Positions 27,101 to 38,383 of a stretch of 64,000 nt of DNA are shown piece after piece. This DNA is from Dicaeum eximium (Eukaryota > Chordata > Aves > Passeriformes > Dicaeidae). The position numbers were made by a program, and so were the translations under genes. The stretch lies in NCBI GenBank assembly GCA_013396995.1, contig VWZP01005851.1:1126050-1190049 (forward strand). Reading direction: 5' to 3'. The first letter of the stretch is position 1. Each line of letters starts with the position of its first letter. Below the pieces are notes generated by a model. The model was not told the DNA's origin and did no database searches. It was given only the letters and a program-made list of their open reading frames with translations.

Positions 27101-29992
27101 TTCCATATGCACTGCACGTTACATTAGTTTTGCAATTCATATATGAACTTTCTAGTTTGGCATTAGATCATATATACACTCAGACACACAGGCAGAAAGC
27201 TCAAATATAAATACACAGCTTTGCCCCTTTCCAAATGCAAATGCTGAAGGCTCTTCCAGCATCCATTGCAGCCAGTTCCAAAAGTGTTCTAGTTCATGGA
27301 GCTCAATTTGTCATCAAGGAAAATACTGGAGACTGTCATGGATGAGTGCTGTTATGGGAAGCTAATCTGACTTGGACAGCAGAGAAACTGAATATTAGCT
27401 TTTTTGTGAGAGGGAAGAAATAAAACATACAGTTTATGTTGTTCCACTGCAAGATCTTCCCCATTAAATCTGCTTTATCACGGATGTACCTCTAGACCAA
27501 AAAGATGAACTGCCAGGAACTCTATTTGGAGGCCACATGCAGGCTCACAGAAGGAGCTGGATCACAGCAGCTATATACACAGACAGAGATTTATGAGCCC
27601 TTGCCTCAGGTTTTATTGATTTTAACAGGTTTAGAGCAACTCTGACAATGTTACTGGCTGGAGTTCACATTTCCATCTTGCTTTGCTGCCTATAACCAGA
27701 TCGAGACTTACTGACAAAGGACATACCAGCCAGAAGATTAAATGGTAACCATCAGTTTAAATATCAATCACTCATTGTAGAATGAGTTGCTCCCATAGGA
27801 CTTAGGGCTCAATTACAAAAGCAGATAAAAGCACAGATATGGGGCTGCCTATTTACTTCTTACACTTCCTCAGATCTTGAAGTTAAAAACAGCCCCATGC
27901 CTTACATCTCTGTGCCCTGCTCCAGCACTGTGGCTCTACTCACAGCAAGTGTTGGTGTTATTTAGACACATTTTCTTCTATATCCACTATGGATATTTGG
28001 ACTTGGTCATTTCGAGCTGCACAATTACACTGCACACATAATACACACTCACATACACAAAAACTGCTGGCTACTCAAGTTTTTCAATTATGTCTATACT
28101 GAAAAATAGCTCCTGGATTTAACAAGGGCCAACGTGTAAATTATAGAATATAAATATTCCATCAATGCTACCTCCAGATATCTCACTATGAAGTGAGCTT
28201 TCCTATCATATAAGGTTATTATCAGCTTTTTTGCTCTTCTGGTAATATCAAAGACCGCTGTAGGTAGATCCACAAAGGTATTTCAGCCAATACACAAATA
28301 GCGTTTGTGTATTTAATTTCAGTTTTCCAAAGGCAGAAATGACATGCGTGAGATGCCTACATCTCACCAATCCCACTCCCTCTGCCCCTGCCATCATCCT
28401 CCATTTCCTTCTTTCACTCCAAACAGCCATAAATGAAACAATCCCTTCCTGGTTCAACACAAACCTTTTTTCTGCCCTGGCCTTTCATATTTTTTCCATC
28501 TAGTCCCTCTCTGAGACAGATGTTGGAACAGAGCATTCCTTCATGAACATCCCTTAGACAGAAGATAGACTAAAAAGAAAATCACAAGGTAAAGGAAAAT
28601 TTTTCATATTATATTGCATCTCTGGAAAAACTTCTTTTTGCTTGACAATGGTCCAGCATTACTTTTGCATTCTGAGACAAATTGATTTGTGGAATAAAAA
28701 AGTTATGATTTTTGATTGTAGAACAACAAAAGTGTTAAAGTGTTATGAAGGAAGTTGAAAACAAGCACCAAAGAAGCCAGCTAATATTCAACCAGCTATA
28801 TATATCATAAGCTCTAAACATTTCTAGTAGTCTCTTTGTTGAAGATAAAGTGGATCCTGAAAAGATGTCCTATGTTTTCCTCAAGATTTTAATTTACCTA
28901 TGCTCAACAAAATGACATGGATTTGAACCCTACTTACCAAGATGGTCCAGGTCTGTTTCAAAAGTCCTTTCTTTCCAATATTTATATCTATATTTCCAGT
29001 ATTTATATATATTACCACTATTTGTGTTATTTAGAGATTGTATAAATAATGATTTAAGGTTTTCTCCTGGCTCATTGATAAAAACTGTTTACATTACAGG
29101 GCCATGAACTGATTTCTGTGGCCAGGGACAGCTCTTGCTATTTCACTGCATCAAGTGAAATAAATTTTGCTGTGCACTTATGCATGTTCATAGCAATTCA
29201 GACCTGGGGAAATTAGTTTGTTTTATCTATCCTGTAATACAGTAATGAAGATGCAAATCAATTAAAAGGTCACTTTTATATTGAGACTTGATCTAAGAAG
29301 AGCGATCCTTTCAAAATTTTTTACAATAATGAAAATGTAATGCACTATAGGAAGAAGAGGCTTAGGAGAAGGCAGCCTCGTAGCCACTCCAAGCACTTAG
29401 AACTCATGTCTGAAACCCAAAAGCCTCATTTATACATTTATTTTAATGTGTAATAAACATGTGTTTCATTCTCCAAAGCAAAACCACTTGACCAGGGTCT
29501 TGGAGAAGAATGAATTTGATTAAAAAAACATAAACCCCTGTGTTAACTTTGTTAACTAAATGTATTTGTCCTACAAATTTTTAACAACTATTTCGGGGCA
29601 ATGTACTCTGAAAAGATGAAGCCCACAGACACTTACATTGTGAAAGGAGTATGGACATATAAATGCTGATCAATTATATAATACTTCCTTGTTTTCCTTT
29701 CTGTTATCCTATGTAGCTGTGCAGTCTGGCACTGTAATACACCAGTGTAGCTTTTCTGAGACATTTGAACCCTCAACTACTTTCATTGCTTCCAGCTTTG
29801 AAATTTCACTTGAAGTCCATTATCCAGTAATTAGTGCATTTAACTTAACCTGTAGGCTTCCTATGCTGTAGTGCCTCAGTCAAAAAGTTCCATGGTACTA
29901 AATCAAATATCTCACCATGGAAATTATTTTAACCCTATAACTTTTATCAGAAAACCCCATAACTTTGTTTTTAAAATTATTTTGAGGTAGGC
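21101..29992. other. intergenic, nothing recognised
   Basis: Nearly 9 kb of AT-rich DNA. Two A runs lie at 22219-22230 and 22254-22265. The stretch 23180-24210 is somewhat GC-richer and has several overlapping open frames (up to 135 codons) on both strands. None has recognisable homology or splice context. Confidence 0.6.
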
Positions 29993-30610
29993 TTATGGGA
30001 AAAGGCTATGCAATAAGAATTCCTTGGTCAGGTCTTCACTTTTCTTGGGACTGAGGGTACCTTGCCAGGCCTGCAGATACCTTGTCACCTTGTTTACCCT
30101 TTTGAGTGAGCCCATCAGATGGCACTGTTGCACATAATCTTGTAAATTCTCTCTCAGCCCATTTGAGCAAAATTTTAGCCCTGTAAGAAAAGGGTTTTGT
30201 TGATTCTTTTCCCCCCCAGATCTATGCCCCCAGTGGGATCCATGAGATGAAGTTACTGCTATTTCTGTTGGACTGTCTGCCACAGAAAGTCTTTCACCAG
30301 ACAGGGCTATCTGACCTTGAGAATTGGGCACAGGCATCTGAACAGTGGTCCTTGAAAGGAAAGAAGTTCTTGGAGTGGTATGCAGGGGTGTTATAAACCT
30401 AGCAGCATTAAGACAGGATTGTGATACCATGGATAGCACTGGCAAGGTTGCAAAGCCATTTTGAGAGGGAAAGTAATTCTCTCTTTCCTCACTTCTTCCA
30501 CTCTGACATGCCATGTCAGTGGATCTCTGCCATACAGGTGGGCCAGTCTGTTTTTTCCAGCCTCTGGGGATACAGCCTGCCTGAATCAAGGAGGGAGTCA
30601 GAGTCCTCAT
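29993..30610 (-). other. unrecognised 205-codon open frame
   Basis: A minus-strand frame that starts with ATG, immediately preceded by an in-frame TGA, and ends with TAA. It is the longest ATG-initiated open frame in the window. I do not recognise the product. It is Ser/Thr/Gln/Gly-rich in its first two thirds and more basic and helical-looking near the end (LKRVNKVTRYLQAWQG). No signal peptide, transmembrane segment or known motif is visible. No convincing promoter, poly(A) signal or splice site frames it. The opposite strand also has a protein-like open stretch at 30187-30399, so the long frame may reflect local composition. Treat it as a candidate ORF or relic, not a gene. Confidence 0.2.
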
Positions 30611-32519
30611 TCAAGGCAAACATGGAATATTTGATATAAGAATCATGGAAAGAAATAGCAAGGTGCAGCTCAAGAAAAAGTCTAGTTTATTGTATGTGCT
30701 TTCAGCCTTTCCCTTATCTGCCTAAAACCAACTGGCATCACACATATGTTCATTTTGTATGGGTTCTTTATGCTTTCTTTGTTATTTAAGGGAAGAGGCA
30801 TTAAAAGTGCTGCATTAGCCACTGAGGAACACATGCAGAGCAGTGTCTTTGCCTATGCTGTTCAGAAATTTTATTATGTTAGAAATCCAGCAGCAAGTTA
30901 GTAAACAATCCATATGATGAGAGCAGTCCTACTACCTGCTAGCAACATCTCCTTCTTTGGCTGCCTGTTCTTGGTTTCTTCACCTTGTGAAAGCAAACAG
31001 GCTTGAAATGTAACTAACAAAGATTCCAAATGTCCCACAAATTGAGTTCCTTTCCTAATATAGTATCATATTGTTATGATTATAATAGAACATTCTCTGT
31101 GGCAGATATTCAGCATCTCAAGAAAAATCCCAATCATGCAAGATCCTAAAATAAAGCTGAGAAAATGATGTGCATGTATGCACGTGCACTGTGAATATAT
31201 AGATCATCTTTTCCCTGAACATTGTATTTTAAAATATCCATTATTTATTAATCCAATCAGAAGATCAGAGGTTTATTTCTCTTTCTTATTTATTCTCAGG
31301 AAGCATGTTGAGCGAGTTGGAGAAAGCACAAAAAATAACCTATACAGAAATGATTTATTCAGTCACAGGAGACTTCAGCATTCTTTTAGTGAAGACTTCA
31401 ACTAGTTTTGATGATGAATGACAGAGAAATTAAAGTTGAAAATACTGGGTCAGTTCTTCAGCAAGCAGAGTAAGTGCAATTATATGAACATAAACTGGGA
31501 AAGAGCTGCTTTGCAGAATATATGACATACATAAAAATAGGCTTAATTGAGTGCAGTGAGTCAGACTGTAATATTACCATGGGTTTAGATAAAACAGCAG
31601 TCAGGCTCCTCCTAGTTAGACTTGCTTTAGTCTGACTTTAACCATCACCTTTATCCATTTGTTTCAAATGAATCAATTCTGGTTTACACCAGTGTGGCAG
31701 GAGGAACAGGTTCCTTGCTGTGGCCAAACACTTCAGCAGTGAACCCAGTGATGGATCACAGAGTTATTATTAAGCAAAAAAACATTTATAAACCATTTGC
31801 GGCCCATTTGTTTTGTCTGTAGTCTTGAATTTAAATTAATTCCATGCTCCTTCGTGAAACACTCCTTGACCAGGAAGAGAAGTTTGAACTTTAAAATGAT
31901 CCCATAACTACCCAGCTCTGTGTGGGAATTGTATTACTTGTAGCTGGAGAAAAATGACTTGCTGTATCTAATTCACTTTTTTTCACCCCTGAGTTTAATA
32001 AGGATCTTTCCATGTTGCCACTTTCACAGGCCAACATGAATGCTCTTCTTTCATGATGCCTTCTTTGAAACAGAACCAGGCTCTGAGAAGCCCCCTTGGA
32101 AATGTGAATGTGTCCTGTGACATGCTTTATGGGGAAGGAGGAATGCCAGGGTGACTGATGGAGAGTTTGTGTCCCTAATGTAAAGGAACAGGCTTTCTGC
32201 AAAAGGGAACAGCGGAATGGGCTTTCTTTTTCCATACGTGGTCTGTTAGGAAAGGTTGGTTATAGTCTCACAGTAAACCTGGATCACCCTCTCCCACCAG
32301 CCCTTGAGAGCCCCCAAATCTCAAAGCTGTGAACACAGCAAATGAGTCACCTCACATGAGTTAATGTTTCAGCAGTCTGGCAGACGGGCTCCGCAAGGAC
32401 GCGAGCGCTGTATGGGGCAGGCACAATGCAGCTCCCTCGTAGGGCTCAGCTGAGCCCATGCTGTCCTGGCCCCAGGACCAGCCATTTTAAACTGACTGTG
32501 ACCTGAAGATACGAGGTGC
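30611..32519. other. intergenic, nothing recognised
   Basis: AT-rich DNA. A 114-codon minus frame at 31891-32235 has no recognisable family and is regarded as chance. Confidence 0.6.
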
Positions 32520-32800
32520 TCATTAGAGGCCTTAGTAGCCTAATATCATCAGTAGATTGAACCAAGCTGTTCTAGTCTTTGCCAGCACAAACATCAATAA
32601 AAGGGACCATGTCAATAAAACTTCCCGAGATGAACCCATACAATGAGGCACTTATAGACTATTATAAACAATTTGCCCTTTGGTGGTTGTCTGTTATCAG
32701 GCCCAGTCAAAGCCTTGATAAGTCTTGCCTCTTTAGGAATCATTAATTCCCTTGGAAATTTAAACAGCTGTCACTTGTGATACTCTTCAGGTGTACATGT
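32520..32800. promoter_or_regulatory. possible conserved non-coding block (enhancer-like motifs)
   Basis: This block is not low-complexity, has no transposon signature and carries closely packed transcription-factor-like words. They are a GATA-type TTATCAG (32694-32700), a TCF/LEF-type TCAAAG (32707-32712), a second GATA-type TTGATAAG (32715-32722), a homeodomain-type CATTAATT (32741-32748), a CAGCTG E-box (32765-32770) and a near-palindromic TCACTTGTGA (32771-32780). Clustering of motifs is only suggestive, because short motifs occur by chance. Conservation cannot be judged from one sequence. Confidence 0.2.
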
Positions 32801-34809
32801 GGGAAAGATTAGCTAGTGTTTATAATCCAATCTGTTCATTAAGTGCCTGCCCATGTGGAACCTCCTTCACAAGTGGAGAGTCCAGCCTGCTGAGCTCCCA
32901 CAGATAATTGGAGGCTGCCATGAATTATGTGAATGAGCTGTCGACAACAGGGCTCATGAGCCTTACTGGTATCAGCTAGTCTCAGGACAACTTTTAATGA
33001 TTCCCTGCAAACAAGATCTGGCCTCTCTGGGTCCATGTACTTAGTCCCCATTAATGAAGAGAGCCAGGCTGATGGCTTGGGTCTTCTGCTTGGTCTGCTG
33101 TCCTTCTGGCTTGCTCCTGCTCTCTGAGATGGCATCTTTCCACAGCACAGTGAAATGCCTCCTCTTGGAATCAGGGCCATACGAAGTCACCAACTGGCCT
33201 TAGTGGCCCCAGCTGGCCTCACTCACAAATGTTCACTCACATTTCCTCTGTCCAGGGGCTCTCTGTACAATCATGAATGGGCACTCTGTCCTGTCCTGAG
33301 CTATGTGTGACTATCTCCAGCCCTGCCTCCACAATGGACCTTAGTCCTACTCTGTAGTCAGCTGGAGTCACTCAGTCACATGTTGCAGTTTATCTCCAAC
33401 TTTGTCTGCAGCTCCTTCTCCTTTTGCTCCTGACTGAAGCCCCTGGGTGGACCCTGGCCCTGGTTCATCCCTTATGTTAGGGGTTGTGCTACAGACCCTG
33501 TGGCATTGTGCCCTGTTAGTGAGGGTATGATCTGTGCTGGAGCACCCCCTGGGTCACACCCCAGTACTGAAAACGCTTCTGAACCTGCCGGTTCTATGGC
33601 CATGGTCGCAGTCAAGGAGATGGGTGTCATTGGGTACCAGCATTTTGTAAAACAGTGCCATAACTCAAGGAGTCAGGGACTTGCACAACCATGCCCTGAA
33701 GAACACAAGCACTTTTAAACACCTACTTATTTCCATTCTTGCTTGTTATGCAATTCCACTTGGGCGGCCAGATCGGACACCATCACAATAGCTGGCACAC
33801 GACCATTGAGCATGAGATCAGTGTTTCAAATGGCACACGGTTTTGCTAAAGACATGGGGAGCAGCTGGCAAAATACAGCCTCTCCCACTGAAGCTACTGA
33901 GAGTGGAAGCTGCTAAATACTTTGCAGAGGATGCAAGTAATTTTCTCAATTTACTCCTTCTTCATTATTCTAAAAAGATAATTTTCATTATTTCATTCTC
34001 TACCCATTACCCTTTCTTGAAGTTCCCAACAGTCAGCTTGAATACAATTATTCCCATTTTCCTTCTCTTTCACTGCTTATCTTTAAACCATTGCCATCAT
34101 AATGAAAAGAGAGAGACTGTATCTCATTTCAGGGTCCACCCAAGCCTGGTTTAGGCAGCCTGCGAGAACGGCTGGGCCTTCAGCCAAGGTTTCTCATCTA
34201 GGCCAGGGTGGAAGGTTTGGGTTTTCAGCGAGAGTTTGTGAAGGGATGGGTGGAGGTGCATGTCACTACTTCTAAAAGTCATGCTCTGGCTTTGAAGTAC
34301 TTTTCTGGAGATAAACAGAGCCTGTATATACTACACACTGATTCTGGAATTTGTGCTACTTTCTGACCTCCTTGACTCAGATGACTCAGGATGATTTAGA
34401 TCCTCATATTTGATACTCAGATGGGCTCCCTTCTCTTGGCAAAAGTCTGCTCTGACCCATCACACAGACCAGCACCGTAAGTCTGCAAACTCTAAAGGTA
34501 TGCCAAGTATTAGACTGGCTCAGAAATGCTCAGTTGGAATTAATTATTTTATTATTTTCTGTGATGTTCATATATTGAGGTAAATAAGTTTGTCACTGAA
34601 ACATGAAACAGTGGACTCTGGGGTCTAACTCTGAGGAGCAACCTAGGTTCCCTGTGTCATTACACGGATTGATTTCAAACAATGATTAGGTATTTATGTT
34701 TTAGAGCAAGGACAGGATTTGACTCAAGACCAAATGAGTGGATAAGGCACACTGCATATTGGACAACATTAAGAGCAGCATGGCTAGTTAATTATGGAAA
34801 GTTAGAATC
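32801..34809. other. intergenic, slightly GC-richer, unidentified
   Basis: Roughly 32830-33720 is GC-richer than its surroundings and supports short open frames on both strands (113 codons minus at 32839-33180, 72 codons plus at 33500-33718). None belongs to a family I know. It could be an old, unrecognised repeat. Confidence 0.5.
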
Positions 34810-35460
34810 AAACTTTACTTGATGTTTGGGAGGCCATGCCCAGGATACAGCATCTCATTTTTAGCCCCAGTTCAAGGGGGAGAAACTGGAGAGAGACTAG
34901 AGGGGCTACCAAACAGGTTAGAAGCCCAGAACACATCACCTCTGAGGAGAGATTGAGTGAACTGCACTTGTTTCTTCTTGACAAAGAAAAACCTAAAGGA
35001 TGATTCCTAACAACAGAAATACAGTTACAAAAATGTCAGAGCCAAACTTTTATCTTTTGTGGTGAAGTGCATAAGAAGGATCAGTGGGCACAAAATGTGG
35101 CTTGGGAGGACATTAGGAAAAATCTTTTTGACTAGGAGGGTAGAATAGAGGAACAAGGTAGTGTATTGAGAGCCAGATGCTTCCCATTAGTGCCCAGTGA
35201 AAGGACAAGAGGCAATAGGTGCAAACTGAAGTACAGGAAATTCCATTTAAGCACAGAAAAAGCTTTTTCTTTTAATGTAAGGATGATCAAACATTGGAAC
35301 AGGTTGCCCAGAGAGGCTGTGGAAACATCCATCCTTGGATATTCAAAATCTGACTAGGGAAGGTTCTGCACAACCTGCTCTAGCTGACTCTTCTCTGAGC
35401 AGGGAGAGTAGACTAGATGATTGTAAAAAGTCACTTCAAACCTCAGCTGTCCTTTGAATC
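34810..35460 (+). mobile_element. CR1 LINE fragment, diverged
   Basis: A plus-strand CR1 copy that is more diverged than the one at 20279. Its reading at 35166-35357 keeps the ORF2 C-terminal signature PSERTRGNR...FHLSTEKAF...HWNRLPREAVETS. The 3' side ends with the TAGACTAGATGATTGT and TTCAAACCTC words that correspond to the CR1 tail. Stops and indels break the upstream part (about 34850-35160), where only scattered CR1 words such as CCCAGTTCAAGGGGGA remain. Both boundaries are approximate. It is a dead fossil, probably from an older CR1 subfamily. Confidence 0.88.
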
Positions 35461-36882
35461 CCTGAAGTTTGTCTGTTGTTGCTAGATTGGTCAGAATTTG
35501 GAACTTTTTTTTTTCCTCTCCTGGCATAATCATAGATACAATCAGTTTTTGATCATCCAAAGGAAATTTTCAGGTTGTACATTAACTATGAAATTTGTGC
35601 AGAGACATCAAACCTAGTTCAGTTTGAGTCAGGACAGTCTCTGAGTTTGTGTGGTGCCATACATCACTAAGCCGGGTTGGCATCACTTGAATGACTTTTC
35701 TTGAACATACCCTCAAAGTACAATCTGATAATTTGGATCAACTGTATTTTGACATTTTCTGGCTAGGATTAGTGCTGTAATAATCTCAAGACATTAAAAA
35801 CCATCTTTATTTAAATCTCCCTACTGATATTGAAACAGTTTGCTTAAAAATGGTGTCACATCTGATTTTCCCTCCCTACATGTATCAGGTTATGCTCAGT
35901 TTTTAAGAACAATTTCTGAAGGAAGCCATTTCTCATAAGAGGATATAAAATGTAATGTACATTGTCCCCATTCTGGAACTCTTACCTGATTCTTCTCCTA
36001 GAGGTACCAGTACTGTCACAGGTGTACCACAAAATGTTTCTGCTGAATTTTCATGTAGTTTCTTAAACATAAAAGAAATAAAGCTATGCAGCTTTACCTA
36101 GTCTTCAGTCATTCTTTTTTTTTCTTTTTTTTCTCTAGCTTATTTCAATTTTAAGGTGTGCAGTTCCCTTTAAAATGTACTGCTTTAACACTGTACTATG
36201 CACCTGCTGAGTTTCTGAAGCTGCAGACTTGGGAAATTGTTCCTAGTGGGAAGACCTCCTGAGCCTGCACCTATATAGTTATACTGCATGTATAACACGA
36301 AACACAAATCTCTGCATGTATATTGATGGCAATACATTGATATTGTACTACCTATTGAAAGATATCTCATTAAAAAAAAAAAAAACTAAATGGTTGTGCA
36401 GGGTGGCTAGGAACTAGTGTGAGCATGGCCATTGTATTTGCACAGAACAGCTAAGGCCAAATGTGAACAATTAGGAGGCTGAGCCAAATCACTCCTTTTG
36501 ATTATGTGCAAACACTTCATTTCTCTCTGCCACTAAAAAACAGTATCTTTCAGAAAAAGCAGCTTATATCAAATTACCTTAAAAAATCCCAGTTGCCTCC
36601 CAAGAATAACCACTTTGCCCTAGAGAGAAAGCTTGCCTTAAACCCTGTTTACTTTAACAATAGTAAACAATTTATAAGAACAAATTTGCTGAAAGAGAGC
36701 CTAACTCTTCACACACTGATGGTATCAGTGCATTCACACTCAGTGGTGCTGCAGTTACTGACTTGGCTGCTCTGGGAAGTCTCCATCCCAACTGGATGCT
36801 ATGTAAGTGTCTCCTTTTGGTCTTTATTGAAGACTAGCAATTAACCTTGTGAATTAAAGGAGAGGAAAGACACTACCTGACC
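35461..36882. other. intergenic, nothing recognised
   Basis: AT-rich DNA with T-rich (36114-36132) and A-rich (36372-36385) runs. No supported gene. Confidence 0.65.
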
Positions 36883-36900
36883 ACTTTTTTTTTTTTTTTT
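36883..36900. repeat. poly(T) run
   Basis: About 18 consecutive T. Confidence 0.9.
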
Positions 36901-38139
36901 CCTTCATAGTGATTAGTAACTAGCCCATTTAAGGCTTAAGTCAACCCTGATATAATGTCAGTGACTCAGCTGCATTACACCGATGGTTAGATGGTCTTCT
37001 ACATCACCTGCAGGGTCAGACTCCTCCAGGCTACATTAATCTTGCGTTCTTTTACATCTTTTGCCAGAGCATCTAGAGGAAAAGCTGCTGCCAGCACTGG
37101 CCGTGCTCTTGTGACTAGCTGGCCATGCTGTGCTACGTGCTGACCTCAGCACACTTACATGTGCTGGAAGCAAGCTGTAATGGACTGCAGCTGCAGAGTG
37201 ACATCCTAATTTCTGCATCATGGTAGAGCATAAGTGAGAACACGCCTCACAGCTGAGGACCTGCTGTGGCTATGAAGGCACTTAGGGAGTTTTAAGACAA
37301 TGAAAAGACATAACAGAGGTGCCCACTAAATTTTAGATGCCTCTATGATAAGGAACTGCTGGATAATAATATTCTTCATCATTTTTCTTGGAACTAAATT
37401 TTGTCTACATTGCATTCAACCCAGCTGCTCTCGATCCTTCTAAACAAACTGGAACTTTTTTTTTTTAATACATGAGTTATATTTTTATACATTCAGTATA
37501 AGAATTTTAATGAAGTTTTGGAATTCTGTTTCCAGGATGAAGTCTGCAATATTGATGTATTTTCTTTTCAGTTCCTCCCTTTCCTTGGCAATCCCCTGCT
37601 AGCATTAGATTAAAGTATTTGCCTTTCTGAATTGTAGCCTAAATGGTTACAGCTGTTGAATCATCCCAGGCTAATCAGGATGAATTATGGCATCTGATAT
37701 TCGAATAGACTTAGCTCTCTCTTCACTTGGCTTCGTAAATCACTTTGCCTACATCTACACAACCTTTGACATGAAACCATGCTCATGGCATGCTCCCTGA
37801 CACAGCTGCCTCGAAAGAGGCTCACAAACAGCCTGTCTGGGCAAACCAGGTGGTGAGACCAAGGCTGTGGGATGCCACCTGTTGGGATGTTCTCCAAAAT
37901 CACCTGGGGCCAGTCTCTCAGAATGGCTGCCCTTCTGTGGGAGCTGTGGAGCTCTGCCGTGGCTAGCCACAGGGTGGTTCTCTAGGCTGCACTGGGAGCA
38001 GTGATGTCCAGTGACAGCAACCAGGGTCGCCCAAGAGTCCAGAACACCTGAAACATCCATATACAACCTTGTACAGATGTTGAGTTTTAAAGTCTGAGGT
38101 GCTGGAACTGTGCTGCTACACTTTTGTTTTTATTTATAG
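36901..38139. other. intergenic, nothing recognised
   Basis: No supported exon, RNA or transposon. Confidence 0.6.
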
Positions 38140-38383
38140 GCCACGGTGATATCCTGGTGATACTCACACCAAAGAGTGACTCTGAACTGAATGAGGCAGA
38201 CTGGCCTCTTTCTGCACTGCTTAAGTCTCAGCCATTTGGAAGGCTGATTTTATCCTTGCTGCACATCAGTGGTGTGCACTGTGCTACAAGTACAACCTCT
38301 TCCTCCCTTTCCTCACAGACACCATTGGACATGCTGATGAGAACCAGAGCCTTTGACCACCTCAGAAAGTATGAGCCCTGACT
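38140..38383 (+). other. candidate exon-like open stretch
   Basis: A pyrimidine-rich stretch ending in TTTATAG (to 38139) is followed by an open frame reading GHGDILVILTPKSDSELNEA at its start and ending at a TGA at 38381-38383. A donor-like GTATGA lies just before the stop. I do not recognise the product, and no neighbouring exon can be linked. Splice-like words are common by chance in DNA of this composition, so this is recorded only as a weak candidate. Confidence 0.12.
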
